From the NCBI RefSeq assembly GCF_900149705.1, contig NZ_LT703001.1:744001-808000 (forward strand): 64,000 nt of DNA, given 5' to 3'. Positions 1 through 9,440 of this stretch are shown here, one piece after another (the first letter of the stretch is position 1; every line of letters starts with the position of its first letter). The notes under the pieces were generated by a model. It did no database searches, was not told the origin of the DNA, and saw only the letters and a list, made by a program, of their open reading frames with translations. The translations under genes were made by a program, and so were the position numbers. This DNA is from Sphingorhabdus sp. Alg231-15 (GTDB lineage: Bacteria; Pseudomonadota; Alphaproteobacteria; Sphingomonadales; Sphingomonadaceae).

Positions 1-339
1 TTTGCCGGAGCCACAGATCATTATGCGGCGGGTGGCCCATTTCCGGTATTGGCTCAAATCGCCATTTCGAAAACGCGCGACCATATTTTCCAGACATCCG
101 GCCTGTCCTATTTTTCCGATCAGGAAATACGGCTGAGCGCCCCCGCAGACCTTGCGTCGAACGAAGTGGTCAGACGCTTGGTGCGCCTTGCGCATGATAT
201 TGCCATTGATGGCAAAATTGAACAGCCAGTCGAAACCGACGGATTGGTGGCCGGTGAAAGGCTATCGTTCACGCCGAGCGACGATGGACAGATTGTCGAC
301 ATTGCAATTGTCGCGGAGGATCCACGACAATTGCAATAG
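1..339 (+). CDS. C-terminal part of an unknown protein (5' end outside window)
   Basis: An open frame runs in from the left edge and ends at TAG 337-339, giving about 112 visible residues. It continues upstream of the first possible start in the window (TTG at 49), so the gene is cut by the window edge. The visible part is acidic, has no membrane segment and no motif I can name with certainty. The pattern around THE TSGLSYF and ISLSAP-like stretches faintly recalls the DUF4261 family, but this is a weak impression. It converges on pckA with only 14 bases between the stop codons. Confidence 0.55.
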   Translation, partial: FAGATDHYAAGGPFPVLAQIAISKTRDHIFQTSGLSYFSDQEIRLSAPADLASNEVVRRLVRLAHDIAIDGKIEQPVETDGLVAGERLSFTPSDDGQIVDIAIVAEDPRQLQ

Positions 340-352
340 CCGCAAATTGCGG
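301..352. terminator. Perfect 13-bp inverted repeat plus a second palindrome between convergent stops
   Basis: ATTGCAATTGTCG (301-313) is the exact reverse complement of CGACAATTGCAAT (325-337), leaving an 11-base loop. It is followed at 340-352 by the palindrome CCGCAA-A-TTGCGG. The pair covers the end of the first gene, its stop codon, and the gap before the pckA stop. The position suggests transcription termination or mRNA end protection for both convergent genes. There is no run of T after either stem, so classical intrinsic termination is not assured. Confidence 0.5.
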
Positions 353-353
353 T

Positions 354-1949
354 TCAGGCCGCCGTTGGTGCCGCTTCCCGCACATTCTGGTCGACATGCT
401 CAGCAAACTGTTCGAAATTATCGATAAACAGCTTCACCAGCTTCTGAGCCGTTTCGTCATAGGCGGCTGTGTCTGACCATGTCGAACGCGGATCAAGAAT
501 ACCGCTGTCGACGCCAGGTACCGATACCGGCACGTCAAAGCCGAAATTGTCGTCGCTGCGGAATTCACCGTCATTCAGACTTCCATCCAGGGCGGCATTC
601 AATAGAGCCCGGGTTGCCTTGATCGGCATACGATTGCCTTCGCCATATTTGCCGCCAGTCCAACCGGTATTGACTAACCAACAACGCACGCCGCCTTTGG
701 CGATCCGTTCTTTCAGCAGGTTGCCGTAGACCGAAGGATGACGCGGCATGAACGGCGCACCGAAACAGGTTGAGAATGTCGCTTCCGGCTCGGTAACACC
801 GATTTCCGTACCGGCTACCTTCGCGGTATAGCCGGAGAGGAAGTGATACATGGCTTGTTCTGGCGTCAGGCGAGAAATTGGCGGCAAAATACCGAAAGCA
901 TCGGCCGTCAGCATGATGATATTCTTGGGAACCGGCCCCATATTCTTCTCAGATGTATTGGGGATATAGTCGATCGGATATGCACCGCGGGTATTTTCCG
1001 CTTTGCTATTGTCGTCAAAATCCAGTTCCCGAGTTTCCGGGTCCATGACAACATTTTCCAGCACCGTACCGAAACGCCGGGTAGTTGCATAAATTTCGGG
1101 CTCTGCCTCTTCTGACAAGCGGATCATCTTGGCGTAACAGCCGCCCTCGAAGTTGAATACCGCTGTATCGGACCAGCCATGTTCGTCATCACCGATCAAG
1201 GTACGGCTGGCATCGGCGGACAATGTCGTTTTGCCGGTACCGGACAGACCAAAGAAAATCGCGGTATCGCCTTCCGGTCCCATATTGGACGAACAGTGCA
1301 TCGGCATGACAGAATCCAGCGGCAGCAGATAGTTCAGCAATCCAAACACAGATTTCTTCATCTCACCTGCATAAGCGGTTCCGCCGATCAGGATGAGCTT
1401 CTCGGTCAGGTTCACCGCGATAACCGTTTCACTGCGCGTACCATGACGCTCTGGATCAGCCTTGAAGCTCGGCAAGTCGATAATCGTATATTCTGGCGCA
1501 AAACCGGCCAGTTCGTCGCTGGATGGCCGAACCAGCATCGTACGGATGAACAGATTGTGCCAGGCCAGTTCATTGATCACCCGAACATTAACGCGGTGCT
1601 CTGGCTGCGAACCACCGAAAAGATCCTGCACAAACACAGTTTCTTTCTCACCAAGGGCTTTCAGGAAATCTTCCTTCAGCGCGGCAAAATGGTCGGGCGT
1701 CATTCCGACATTGGTTTTACCCCACCATACGCTGTCTTCCGTCTCGCCATCACGGACGATGAATTTGTCATTAGCCGAACGGCCGGTGTGCTTGCCGGTC
1801 TCGACCACCAAGGGTCCGTCTTTGGCCAGATGCCCTTCGCCCCGGGACACGGCAGCTTCAACTAATGCGGGCGCGCCCAAATTCCAATGTTGCTCTGCCG
1901 CGGTGGCAAAGCCCTGATCATTTAACGTTACGGACGAAACTTGTGGCAC
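354..1949 (-). CDS. pckA: Phosphoenolpyruvate carboxykinase (ATP)
   Basis: Converts oxaloacetate and ATP to phosphoenolpyruvate, CO2 and ADP, the first committed step of gluconeogenesis, in the cytoplasm. The 531-residue product matches the usual length of the ATP-dependent family. It carries the kinase loop [13 protein letters not shown] near residue 234, the downstream IGDDEHGW metal/nucleotide motif, and the early phosphate-contacting stretch [15 protein letters not shown] chose the GTG start at 1949 because AGGGGA lies just upstream and the protein then begins as in relatives ([13 protein letters not shown]). The frame stays open 60 codons further upstream, but that extension is unlike the family. 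It is divergent from chvI, the usual arrangement in alphaproteobacteria, where ChvI-type regulators influence pckA. Confidence 0.95.
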   Translation of the reverse strand: MPQVSSVTLNDQGFATAAEQHWNLGAPALVEAAVSRGEGHLAKDGPLVVETGKHTGRSANDKFIVRDGETEDSVWWGKTNVGMTPDHFAALKEDFLKALGEKETVFVQDLFGGSQPEHRVNVRVINELAWHNLFIRTMLVRPSSDELAGFAPEYTIIDLPSFKADPERHGTRSETVIAVNLTEKLILIGGTAYAGEMKKSVFGLLNYLLPLDSVMPMHCSSNMGPEGDTAIFFGLSGTGKTTLSADASRTLIGDDEHGWSDTAVFNFEGGCYAKMIRLSEEAEPEIYATTRRFGTVLENVVMDPETRELDFDDNSKAENTRGAYPIDYIPNTSEKNMGPVPKNIIMLTADAFGILPPISRLTPEQAMYHFLSGYTAKVAGTEIGVTEPEATFSTCFGAPFMPRHPSVYGNLLKERIAKGGVRCWLVNTGWTGGKYGEGNRMPIKATRALLNAALDGSLNDGEFRSDDNFGFDVPVSVPGVDSGILDPRSTWSDTAAYDETAQKLVKLFIDNFEQFAEHVDQNVREAAPTAA

Positions 1950-2211
1950 GATTATTCCCCTAAGGCTTGAAATTAGGAATGGATGTTTGCCGGATTCGGC
2001 AGGTTTGTGCTGGCGCTTATCGTACCGTAACGAGTCGGTCAAATTCACAGATTGCCTTGAAATTCGGTCTGTTTCGATATGGGATAAATGACAACGATGG
2101 TCATTTACAGAAGTCCGCCGCACAGACACATGCGTCTTGTGCAGGGGCGTCGCTTGAATTAGGTCGAAGACGAATGTTTTTTTGCAAATGGCAATCAGGA
2201 TAGTGCATTAG
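1950..2211. promoter_or_regulatory. Divergent control region between pckA and chvI
   Basis: A 262-base gap separates the divergent starts of pckA and chvI, so it must hold both promoters. Only one clear signal stands out: the AGGGGA ribosome-binding site of pckA. The chvI start has a weaker AGGA about 11 bases upstream. I could not assign -10 and -35 elements or a ChvI binding site with confidence. Confidence 0.5.
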
Positions 2212-2916
2212 ATGGCTGCAAATATCGCTCTTGTTGACGATGATAGAAACATATTAACGTCCGTATCCATCGCGATGCAGGCGGAAGGTTATGTGACTCG
2301 GGTCTATTCCGACAGTGAGGCAGCGTTGCAGGCCATTCTCGACAACCCGCCCGACCTCGGCATATTTGATATTAAAATGCCAAAAATGGACGGCCTCGAA
2401 TTGCTTCGCAGGGTTCGGGAAAAGAGCAATTTGCCAGTTATTTTTCTGACTTCCAAAGACGAAGAGCTGGACGAAGCCCTCGGTTTAGCCATGGGCGCTG
2501 ATGATTATATCAAGAAACCCTTTTCCCAGCGCTTGCTCATTGCCCGCGTCAAATCGATTCTGCGCCGGGCTGAACTGGTCAAATTATCGGATGAAGAAGC
2601 AGATACCGAAGGCTTGGAACCGCTGGTCCGCGGCGGATTACAAATGGACCCTGCCCGGCATCTCGTCAAATGGAACGGCGACACTGTAACATTGACAGTC
2701 ACCGAGTTCATGATTTTGGAAACGCTCGCCAACCGTCCAGGCGTGGTGAAAAGCCGCAATCAGCTGATGGACGCAGCCTATCAGGATGACGTCTATGTCG
2801 ATGACCGGACGATCGACAGCCATATAAAGCGCTTGCGCCGGAAATTCCGCGAAGTGGATCCCGAATTTGATGCCATTGATACGCTCTATGGAGCCGGTTA
2901 TCGCTACAACGAGTAA
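2212..2916 (+). CDS. chvI: Response regulator ChvI
   Basis: OmpR/PhoB-class response regulator of the ChvG-ChvI two-component system, which controls envelope, acid-stress and central-carbon genes in alphaproteobacteria. The 234-residue protein has an N-terminal receiver domain with the acidic pair in LVDDDR, the predicted phospho-acceptor Asp53 in [12 protein letters not shown], and the conserved Lys in [10 protein letters not shown]-terminal winged-helix DNA-binding domain includes [18 protein letters not shown]. Its 3' end overlaps the sensor kinase gene, so the two are translationally linked. The hprK-rapZ-EIIA-HPr genes continue in the same direction, the standard alphaproteobacterial order. 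Confidence 0.95.
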   Translation: MAANIALVDDDRNILTSVSIAMQAEGYVTRVYSDSEAALQAILDNPPDLGIFDIKMPKMDGLELLRRVREKSNLPVIFLTSKDEELDEALGLAMGADDYIKKPFSQRLLIARVKSILRRAELVKLSDEEADTEGLEPLVRGGLQMDPARHLVKWNGDTVTLTVTEFMILETLANRPGVVKSRNQLMDAAYQDDVYVDDRTIDSHIKRLRRKFREVDPEFDAIDTLYGAGYRYNE

Positions 2917-4489
2917 ATCTGTAGACGCCAAGGACGATCCCGAACTGTCCCTGCGCTGGTCTGCCCGGTTGTCGCTGACAACCCGGATACTGGCCGTGAA
3001 TATCCTTGCCATTGCGCTGTTGGCGGGCAGCCTGTTCTATCTCGACAATTACCGGGATGAGCTCACTGCCGAGCGGCTCAGCCAGGCCCGTCTGCAAACC
3101 CAGATTATCAGCGACGCGCTTAACCTGCAGACAGAGAGCAATCGCGAGGATCTGATCTCTGATTTCGCTACCCATCTGGAGGGTCGGCTCCGGCTCTATG
3201 ATCAGAGCGGTGCAAAAATCGTCGACAGTTTTGATCTTGCCGAGCCCACTTATGAACTCAGAGACCCGGAGGCCCAGCCCTGGCAAAAAGATGTCGCCCG
3301 GATGCTGGATCAGGCCATTGAATTCATCGTGCTCAGCAAGCCAATCACTGCCTTTGCAGAACCTGACATGGACACTGTCTCGGCCTGGCCAGAACTGAAA
3401 TTACTTGCCACCAACACGCAGCCCAATAGTGCGGTGCGCTATGCGCCCGACCGCACACCGGTGATTATCGCTGCCTCCCATTTGCCAAGCACTGACCATA
3501 TCCTGCTGCTGACCAGCAATGCGCGAGACATTACCCGGATTGTTCGTGCCGAACGGTCCAATGTCGTCCTGGTGATTTTTCTCACCGCAATAGTGTCCGT
3601 CTTGCTGTCATTATTCCTGGCGCGCACCATTGTAACGCCGATCAGGAAGCTGGCACGGGCCGCGGTCCGCGTGCGCCTTGGCCGGGCACCGGAAATAACG
3701 GTGCCACGCATGCCTGACCGGCGCGATGAAATCGGTCAGCTGGCCCGTGCGCTTGCCGATATGAGCGGTGCATTAAGTTACCGCATTGATGCCACGGAAG
3801 CCTTTGCCGCCGATGTCAGCCATGAAATCAAAAACCCTCTTGCGTCCCTGCGATCGGCATTGGAGAGCCTTGACCGCGTTGATGACCCTGATTTACGGCG
3901 TCAGCTTCTGGACGTTGCCAATGATGACGTTCGGCGGATTGACCGGTTGATCAACGACATTTCAGAGGCCTCGCGGGTTGATGCAGAATTGGCGCGCGCA
4001 AAATTTCAGCAGGTCGATATCGGAAAAATGCTCGACCAGCTGCTCGCCGCTCGCGAACAACGAGACACGAATGAAAGCGCAAAAATAGCATTTGCCCGAC
4101 CGGGCCGCGGCGTTGCCATAGTGATGGGCGATGACGACCGGCTCGAGCGCGTATTCAGCAACATTCTCGACAATGCGGTATCATTTTCTCCACCAGACGG
4201 ACTGATTGAAATACTCGCAACTCTGGACGCCAGTGAAGTGGTGATCCAGATATCGGATCAAGGTCCGGGCATAACCCCCGAACAACGCAAGAATGTGTTC
4301 AAGCGTTTCCATTCGGATCGACCGGCAGGCGAAGCCTTTGGCAAGAATAGCGGGCTTGGTCTCGCGATCGCCAAAACCATCATCGAAGGCCATGAAGGCA
4401 CAATCCAGGTGATCGACCGACCCGACGGACAGCAAGGCGGCTGCTTTGAGATACGTTTACCAAAAGCTGCCCGAGGACCGACAGCCTGA
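2888..4489 (+). CDS. chvG: Sensor histidine kinase ChvG
   Basis: Membrane-bound histidine kinase partner of ChvI. A first transmembrane segment near residues 30-50 and a second near 226-247 bracket a periplasmic sensor domain. A HAMP segment follows, then the dimerisation box [11 protein letters not shown] with the phospho-accepting His near residue 312, and a GHKL ATPase domain with the N box ILDNAVSF, the G1 box SDQGPG and the G2 box [10 protein letters not shown]. The start used is ATG 2888, overlapping chvI by 29 bases; an in-frame ATG also exists at 2867. The stop overlaps hprK as TGATG, which indicates coupled translation of regulator, kinase and PTS genes. Confidence 0.93.
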   Translation: MEPVIATTSKSVDAKDDPELSLRWSARLSLTTRILAVNILAIALLAGSLFYLDNYRDELTAERLSQARLQTQIISDALNLQTESNREDLISDFATHLEGRLRLYDQSGAKIVDSFDLAEPTYELRDPEAQPWQKDVARMLDQAIEFIVLSKPITAFAEPDMDTVSAWPELKLLATNTQPNSAVRYAPDRTPVIIAASHLPSTDHILLLTSNARDITRIVRAERSNVVLVIFLTAIVSVLLSLFLARTIVTPIRKLARAAVRVRLGRAPEITVPRMPDRRDEIGQLARALADMSGALSYRIDATEAFAADVSHEIKNPLASLRSALESLDRVDDPDLRRQLLDVANDDVRRIDRLINDISEASRVDAELARAKFQQVDIGKMLDQLLAAREQRDTNESAKIAFARPGRGVAIVMGDDDRLERVFSNILDNAVSFSPPDGLIEILATLDASEVVIQISDQGPGITPEQRKNVFKRFHSDRPAGEAFGKNSGLGLAIAKTIIEGHEGTIQVIDRPDGQQGGCFEIRLPKAARGPTA

Positions 4490-4923
4490 TGACCAAGGAA
4501 ACCCGCCATGCAAGCTGTGTAGCCATTCAGGGCGCAGGCGTTATGGTTTCTGGTCCTTCGGGGTTGGGCAAATCCGACCTGGCTTTACGTCTTATCGACC
4601 GGGGCGCCATCTTGATCAGCGATGACTATGTTGAACTTCACGATGATGGTAACCAAATATTGTTGACCGCGCCTGCAAAAATAGCAGGGAAAATCGAGAT
4701 TCGGGCATTGGGCATTTTTGACTGTGACCATGTTTCGAATATTCCTCTAACACTGCATGTGCAGCTAAAACAGAAACCGGAACGCTTTCCATTGGACAGT
4801 CAGACAGAAACAATCATGACAATGGCCATCCCGACAATCACCCTGAACGCATTGGAAGCGAGTGCCCCGATCAAGGTAGAAATGGCGTTGAAACAACTGT
4901 TGCAAAAGTCAAAGGGCGGTTGA
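4489..4923 (+). CDS. hprK: HPr kinase/phosphorylase, short alphaproteobacterial form
   Basis: Phosphorylates and dephosphorylates HPr on its regulatory serine. At 144 residues it contains only the C-terminal catalytic domain, as is usual in alphaproteobacteria; Gram-positive HprK is about 310 residues. The P-loop GPSGLGKSDLAL occupies residues 22-32, followed by RGAILISDDYVEL, and a later segment (GKIEIRALGIFD) corresponds to the K3-loop signature region. It overlaps chvG by one base and is followed two bases later by rapZ, placing it in one transcription unit with its substrate HPr four genes on. Confidence 0.93.
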   Translation: MTKETRHASCVAIQGAGVMVSGPSGLGKSDLALRLIDRGAILISDDYVELHDDGNQILLTAPAKIAGKIEIRALGIFDCDHVSNIPLTLHVQLKQKPERFPLDSQTETIMTMAIPTITLNALEASAPIKVEMALKQLLQKSKGG

Positions 4924-4925
4924 GC

Positions 4926-5855
4926 ATGGCCAATATAAAACAAGTATTGTTGATCACCGGCCTGTCCGGAGCTGGAAAAACAACCACCCTGAAGACTCTT
5001 GAGGATATCGGTTGGGAGACCGTTGACAATTTTCCGATCCGGCTGGTTGAAGGCTTGCTCAATACTCCGCCATCCAGCTCACGCAATGATGCTGACCCGC
5101 CGCTCGCGCTTGGCTTTGACAGTCGAACACGAGGGTTTGATCCGGATAACTTGATCAAACGTGTAAAAAAACTTCAGGAGAACGAAAACTTTCAAATCTC
5201 CACGCTCTATCTGGATTGTGCGGGTGGGGAACTGGAACGGCGTTATAGCGAGACACGGCGGCGTCATCCCCTCGCCCTGGACCGTCCGGCCAAGGAAGGT
5301 ATTGCATTAGAACGCAGCCAATTTGAACCCTTTCGGCGGTGGGCTGATCATGTCATCGATACCAGTGATTTATCCACCAATGATCTGCAACGCCAAATCC
5401 GCGAAGAATTTGCACTGCAGGACTCGGACATCACTACAGTTACCATTACCAGCTTTGGTTTTTCCCGCGGCTTGCCCAACAATATTGACCTACTTTTCGA
5501 TGTCCGTTTTCTATCAAATCCATTTTGGGATCCTGATTTAAAGCTGATGACCGGACTGGATTCACAGGTAGCTGAATATATTTCTAAAGATCCGGCTTAT
5601 GCGGAAGCACTTGATAAATTTGAAGAAATGCTGAAATTTCTGCTACCCAAATATGTCAAAGCGGGTAAGGCCTATGTCAATATCGGAATCGGTTGCACCG
5701 GCGGGCGTCACAGATCGGTACATATCGCAGAAGCATTGAGCAAAAACTTGCATGCCGCTGGATTTTCGCCCACTGTCTCCCATCGTAATTTGGCATCACG
5801 GCCAATGGAAGCGCTAGAAGCCATGCAAAACCAGAACGGAAATAAGGGTATTTAA
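4926..5855 (+). CDS. rapZ: RNase adapter protein RapZ (YvcJ family)
   Basis: P-loop protein of the RapZ/YvcJ family. In enterobacteria RapZ delivers small RNAs to RNase E to tune GlmS. In alphaproteobacteria the gene sits between hprK and the PTS genes and its RNA targets are less clear. The Walker A motif GLSGAGKTT spans residues 12-20, followed by the family stretch GWETVDNFP. The C-terminal domain has the conserved GCTGGRHRS motif. I preferred ATG 4926 over the TTG at 4920, which would overlap hprK. The product is 309 residues, slightly longer than E. coli RapZ (about 284). Confidence 0.92.
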   Translation: MANIKQVLLITGLSGAGKTTTLKTLEDIGWETVDNFPIRLVEGLLNTPPSSSRNDADPPLALGFDSRTRGFDPDNLIKRVKKLQENENFQISTLYLDCAGGELERRYSETRRRHPLALDRPAKEGIALERSQFEPFRRWADHVIDTSDLSTNDLQRQIREEFALQDSDITTVTITSFGFSRGLPNNIDLLFDVRFLSNPFWDPDLKLMTGLDSQVAEYISKDPAYAEALDKFEEMLKFLLPKYVKAGKAYVNIGIGCTGGRHRSVHIAEALSKNLHAAGFSPTVSHRNLASRPMEALEAMQNQNGNKGI

Positions 5856-5860
5856 TCGCG

Positions 5861-6265
5861 ATGATCGGTTTGGTTCTTGTTACCCATGGCCGGTTGGCTG
5901 TCGAATTTATTACCGCGATGGAACATGTTGTTGGTCCGCAAAAATCGATAATGTCGGTTTGCATCGGTCCCCATGACGATATGGAGCAGCGCCGCGATGA
6001 AATTGCGGATTGCATCAAGAAAGTACAAAACGGAAAGGGCGTCATAGTGCTTACCGACCTGTTCGGTGGCACGCCTTCCAATCTTGCCATTTCCCTTATG
6101 GACAAGGGTGATGTCGAGGTTATCGCCGGTGTGAACCTGCCGATGCTCATCCGGCTCGATGGCGCCCGAAAATGCATGGATGTTTCCGACGCTGTTGCCG
6201 CCGCGAAAGAAGCCGGTCAAAAATATATCAGTGTCGCGTCTGAAATTCTTGGAAGCGATGCGTGA
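5861..6265 (+). CDS. PTS EIIA component, mannose-type fold
   Basis: A 134-residue cytoplasmic phosphocarrier of the EIIA-Man family, without attached IIB or membrane components. His9 in LVTHGRLA is the expected phosphorylated residue, and DLFGGTPSNLA is the family motif lining the active site. In alphaproteobacteria such solitary EIIA proteins form a regulatory rather than transport PTS and are phosphorylated by HPr, whose gene overlaps this one by 4 bases. No EI (ptsP/ptsI) gene is present in the window. Confidence 0.92.
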   Translation: MIGLVLVTHGRLAVEFITAMEHVVGPQKSIMSVCIGPHDDMEQRRDEIADCIKKVQNGKGVIVLTDLFGGTPSNLAISLMDKGDVEVIAGVNLPMLIRLDGARKCMDVSDAVAAAKEAGQKYISVASEILGSDA

Positions 6266-6540
6266 GCGAGCATCGCAAAACCGTCGCCATCACTAACAAT
6301 CGCGGGCTCCACGCCAGGGCCAGTGCAAAATTTGTTACCTATGTCAGCAAACTGCCCGAGGGCTTGTCGGTAAAAGTCGGCAAGGACGGCACCGAAGTCA
6401 CCGGCACATCGATCATGGGTCTGATGATGCTGGGTGCTGCCAAAGGCGACAGCGTCGAGATTATTGTCCAAGGCGATCAGGCCGAAAGCGCGCTGGAAAA
6501 ACTAGCCGGTCTGGTTGTCGACGGCTTTGGCGAGGACTGA
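6262..6540 (+). CDS. ptsH: HPr-family phosphocarrier protein
   Basis: A 92-residue HPr/NPr phosphocarrier. His17 in NRGLHARASAKF is the PEP-dependent phosphorylation site. Ser50 in TGTSIMGLMML matches the regulatory serine modified by HprK, whose gene lies upstream in the same unit. The GTG start lies in a GTGA overlap with the EIIA gene. The set HprK, RapZ, EIIA and HPr forms a phosphorylation circuit sensing carbon/nitrogen status and, by location, may feed into ChvG-ChvI control. Confidence 0.93.
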   Translation: MSEHRKTVAITNNRGLHARASAKFVTYVSKLPEGLSVKVGKDGTEVTGTSIMGLMMLGAAKGDSVEIIVQGDQAESALEKLAGLVVDGFGED

Positions 6541-6545
6541 TATCC

Positions 6546-7358
6546 GTGCCCTCCCCTGAACGCCGCCAGATTACCGGTTTTTCCAACCCAACGATAAAGC
6601 GGTTGAAAAGCCTGCGTGAAAAGAAACATCGCAAGCGCGAAGGTCATTTTCTGGCCGAAGGGTTGCGCATCCTGACCGAGGCGCTGGATGCCGGTAAAAC
6701 GCCGAAATTGCTGGTGGTCGTGGAAGATACGGAACTGCATCCGCTCGCGCAGAAAATTGAACAGGCGACTTTCGATGCCGGTGGCGAAGTGATTGAAACC
6801 AGCGAAGCCATTATTGCGAAGCTATCGGGTAAATCCAACCCGCAATCGATTATCGGCATTTATGAAGATCATCCGACCCCGCTCGAAGATCTCGACCGCA
6901 ATGCAGCGCCAATCTGGCTGGTTGCCCAGGCGCTTCGCGATCCTGGCAATCTTGGCACGATATTGCGTACCGGTGATGCTGTCGGTGCCGGCGGTTTGAT
7001 ATTGATTGACGATTGTGTGGATCCGTTCTCGGTGGAGGCAGTCCGAGCCAGCATGGGCGCTATTTTCACGCAGAATATTGCCCAAGCGCCATGGCTGCAT
7101 TTTGTTGAATGGTTGCGCTCCGGCGCCGGACAGCTGGTCGGAACCAGCCTGAATACCGACAAAGACTATCAGGCCGTGCGCTATGAGCAGCCCACTTTCC
7201 TCTTGATCGGAAATGAAGCGCAAGGATTGCCGCAAGACTATGAGGCTGCCTGTGACGTGCTGGTCAAAATGCCAATGATGGGCAAAGCCGACAGCCTGAA
7301 CGCCGCGATTGCCAGCGCTGTTATGGCCTATGAAGTCCTCAACCAACGCCGCCATTAA
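6546..7358 (+). CDS. TrmH/SpoU-family RNA 2'-O-methyltransferase
   Basis: A 270-residue SPOUT methyltransferase. An N-terminal substrate-binding domain (KSLREKKHRKREGHFLAEG) is typical of 23S rRNA methylases such as RlmB/TsnR. The knotted catalytic domain has motif 1 around RDPGNLGTILRTGDAVG, motif 2 LLIGNEAQGLP and motif 3 SLNAAIASAVMAYE. It uses S-adenosylmethionine. The target nucleotide cannot be told from sequence alone. GTG start, five bases after the HPr stop, suggests cotranscription with the PTS genes. Confidence 0.87.
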   Translation: MPSPERRQITGFSNPTIKRLKSLREKKHRKREGHFLAEGLRILTEALDAGKTPKLLVVVEDTELHPLAQKIEQATFDAGGEVIETSEAIIAKLSGKSNPQSIIGIYEDHPTPLEDLDRNAAPIWLVAQALRDPGNLGTILRTGDAVGAGGLILIDDCVDPFSVEAVRASMGAIFTQNIAQAPWLHFVEWLRSGAGQLVGTSLNTDKDYQAVRYEQPTFLLIGNEAQGLPQDYEAACDVLVKMPMMGKADSLNAAIASAVMAYEVLNQRRH

Positions 7359-7412
7359 TCGCCAGTTGGCAATATGGATCAATATGCTACTCTGCTCTGG
7401 GGAGAGAGTATC

Positions 7413-7823
7413 ATGAAAAATATACTATTGATTATGCCAGTCCTGCCGCTGTTCCTGGTGGCTTGCGGTGAAGGTGCGCAAGAACAACCTGCTGCGGAAG
7501 AAAAACTGACGGAATATAAGGCTATTGGCACGGAGCCGGGCTGGACGGTGGACATCAAAGGTGATCAGATCGTCTACACTTCACAGGAGGCCTCCAACGA
7601 CTTCAGCCTTCCGGTCCAACGGATGAAGAAGACGGCAACCGGCTGGGAAGTGAAAGGTTTTAGCGATCAGCATAATATCACCCTGACCATCACATCCGGC
7701 GAAGAATGCAATGATGGCATGAGCGACCGAGTATATGCGGATACCGTACGGACCGCAGTCAGCAACAGAGGGTATCTTGATGGTTGTGGCGGCGAGATAC
7801 TATCTGACCCGGAAGCATCTTGA
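7413..7823 (+). CDS. Small lipoprotein, COG3650-like
   Basis: A 136-residue predicted lipoprotein. The start at 7413 is preferred because GGGGAGAGAG precedes it and the protein then begins with a type II signal peptide whose lipobox LVAC places the lipidated Cys at residue 18. The mature part has a central sheet-like domain (GTEPGWTVDIKGDQIVYTS) and two further Cys residues that could pair. Similar domains occur in envelope proteins of the COG3650/META-like group, but I cannot give a function. An earlier in-frame ATG at 7374 would spoil the signal peptide. Confidence 0.75.
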   Translation: MKNILLIMPVLPLFLVACGEGAQEQPAAEEKLTEYKAIGTEPGWTVDIKGDQIVYTSQEASNDFSLPVQRMKKTATGWEVKGFSDQHNITLTITSGEECNDGMSDRVYADTVRTAVSNRGYLDGCGGEILSDPEAS

Positions 7824-7869
7824 AGAACAGCTTCGACGGAGACTTTTAGCGTAACATTGACGGGGGCGG

Positions 7870-9261
7870 CTATTCCGCTGCCTCGTCTTTTACATCCCGG
7901 TCATCTTCGATCAATGCGGCTTCCACATCGTTGGAATAGCGCGGTAAAGCCTCTATTTCCGCGACCGGGTCGAGATCCTTTTTACCGGTCTCAATGCTGA
8001 GCTCGGCAAACTTTCGACCGGTGGCCATGACGTTGCGTTCAAAGCTTCCGACAAATTTATTATAATTGCCAACTGCGCTGCCGAGGCCTGACCCCACGCG
8101 TTTCAGATGCTCTCCCGCGACGGCAAGGCGGTCGTACATTTCCTTGCCCAATTGCCCGATCTGCTTGGCTTCTGCGGCCATCTTTTCCTGCCGCCAGACG
8201 CCCGCTACCGTGCGTGCTATCGCGACCAGATTGGTCGGAGTAGCGAGCAGAACCTTCTTCTCGAAAGCATGGTCCCAAAGTGTTGGTTCATGCTCGAGTG
8301 CCGCGGAGAGAAAATGCTCCCCCGGAACGAACATGATCACATAATCGGGCGCATCTTCAAACTGATCCCAATAGGCCTTTTTCGACAAGCCATCGATATG
8401 CGTTTTCATCGAACCACAATGGCGCGCCATGGCAAAGCTGCGCGCGTCTTCATCTTCCGCTTCAAACGCATCCTGATAATCGTTGAGCGAGACTTTCGCA
8501 TCGATCACCAGTTTTCGTCCACCCGGCACGCTGATCACCGCATCGGGACGCAAACGGCCCTCATCCGTATCAATGCTCTGCTCGGTCACAAAATCGGTAT
8601 GTTCCGACAGACCGCAGGTTTCGAGAACATTTTTCAGCTGCTGCTCGCCCCAACGCCCGCGCGATTTCGGTGCATTGCGCAAGCTGTTAACGAGCCGCGC
8701 CGCTTCCTGCTGCACTCTGTCCTGCCCCTGCCGAACCTGTTCAATGGTCGCGCTGATGCCGGCATAGGATTCGGTCCGCTCTTTCTCGATCATCTTGATC
8801 GATTCTTCATAGGTCGCAAGCCGTTGATGCACCGGTTGAAGAAGCTTGGCTATTTTCTCGCCGCCTTTTTCGTTGGCCTGATCAAACCGCTGATCGGCAC
8901 GCTCCAGAAACTGGCGTTGCGCGGTTTCCAGCATTTTTGCACCAACCTCTGAAAATTGTGCGGAGAGCGACTCTTTTGCCTCGACCAATTGCTGCAACTG
9001 CTTTTCATGGTTGCGCGCATCAGCTTCCAGCGATGCCAGACTCTGTTTCGCAGCATCACGATCCTCACGGATGGAATCGCGTTCGGAGCGGGCGGTATCC
9101 CGCTCTGCCTGCACGCCGTCCAGCATGGATCTCAGCGACGTCGCAGTTTCCTCGGCCGCTTTGGATGATGCAGCCGCTGTGCGCGTGCCCACGAACCAAC
9201 CTGCACACAATCCAATGATCAGCGTAAAAATTGCAATGAGAAGAGCGACAAGTGCGTCCAA
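7870..9261 (-). CDS. rmuC: DNA recombination protein RmuC
   Basis: RmuC limits inversions at short inverted repeats and is thought to be a nuclease-like protein. The 463-residue product starts with a membrane anchor (residues 1-25, VALLIAIFTLIIGLCAGWF), continues with a long coiled coil rich in Glu, Arg and Gln (about 30-150), and ends with the RmuC domain containing RGRWGEQQLKNVLE and KLVIDAKVSLNDY, which resembles a restriction-endonuclease core. It is a single gene between a convergent lipoprotein and def. Confidence 0.93.
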   Translation of the reverse strand: MDALVALLIAIFTLIIGLCAGWFVGTRTAAASSKAAEETATSLRSMLDGVQAERDTARSERDSIREDRDAAKQSLASLEADARNHEKQLQQLVEAKESLSAQFSEVGAKMLETAQRQFLERADQRFDQANEKGGEKIAKLLQPVHQRLATYEESIKMIEKERTESYAGISATIEQVRQGQDRVQQEAARLVNSLRNAPKSRGRWGEQQLKNVLETCGLSEHTDFVTEQSIDTDEGRLRPDAVISVPGGRKLVIDAKVSLNDYQDAFEAEDEDARSFAMARHCGSMKTHIDGLSKKAYWDQFEDAPDYVIMFVPGEHFLSAALEHEPTLWDHAFEKKVLLATPTNLVAIARTVAGVWRQEKMAAEAKQIGQLGKEMYDRLAVAGEHLKRVGSGLGSAVGNYNKFVGSFERNVMATGRKFAELSIETGKKDLDPVAEIEALPRYSNDVEAALIEDDRDVKDEAAE

Positions 9262-9440
9262 AACAGGTCCTTTCCACTGGAACGAAACAAGAACCTAGGC
9301 CCTCTCAGCCCCACATGCAATAGTGGTTTTGCCGAAGACAATAACCAGCCCGATAACCGCCATTTTTAGACGTCTTTTCAGCTGATTTCAGGAGTGCAAA
9401 CAAACCTTGAAACCGGTTCAGAATTGCCGGTGCAACGGGA

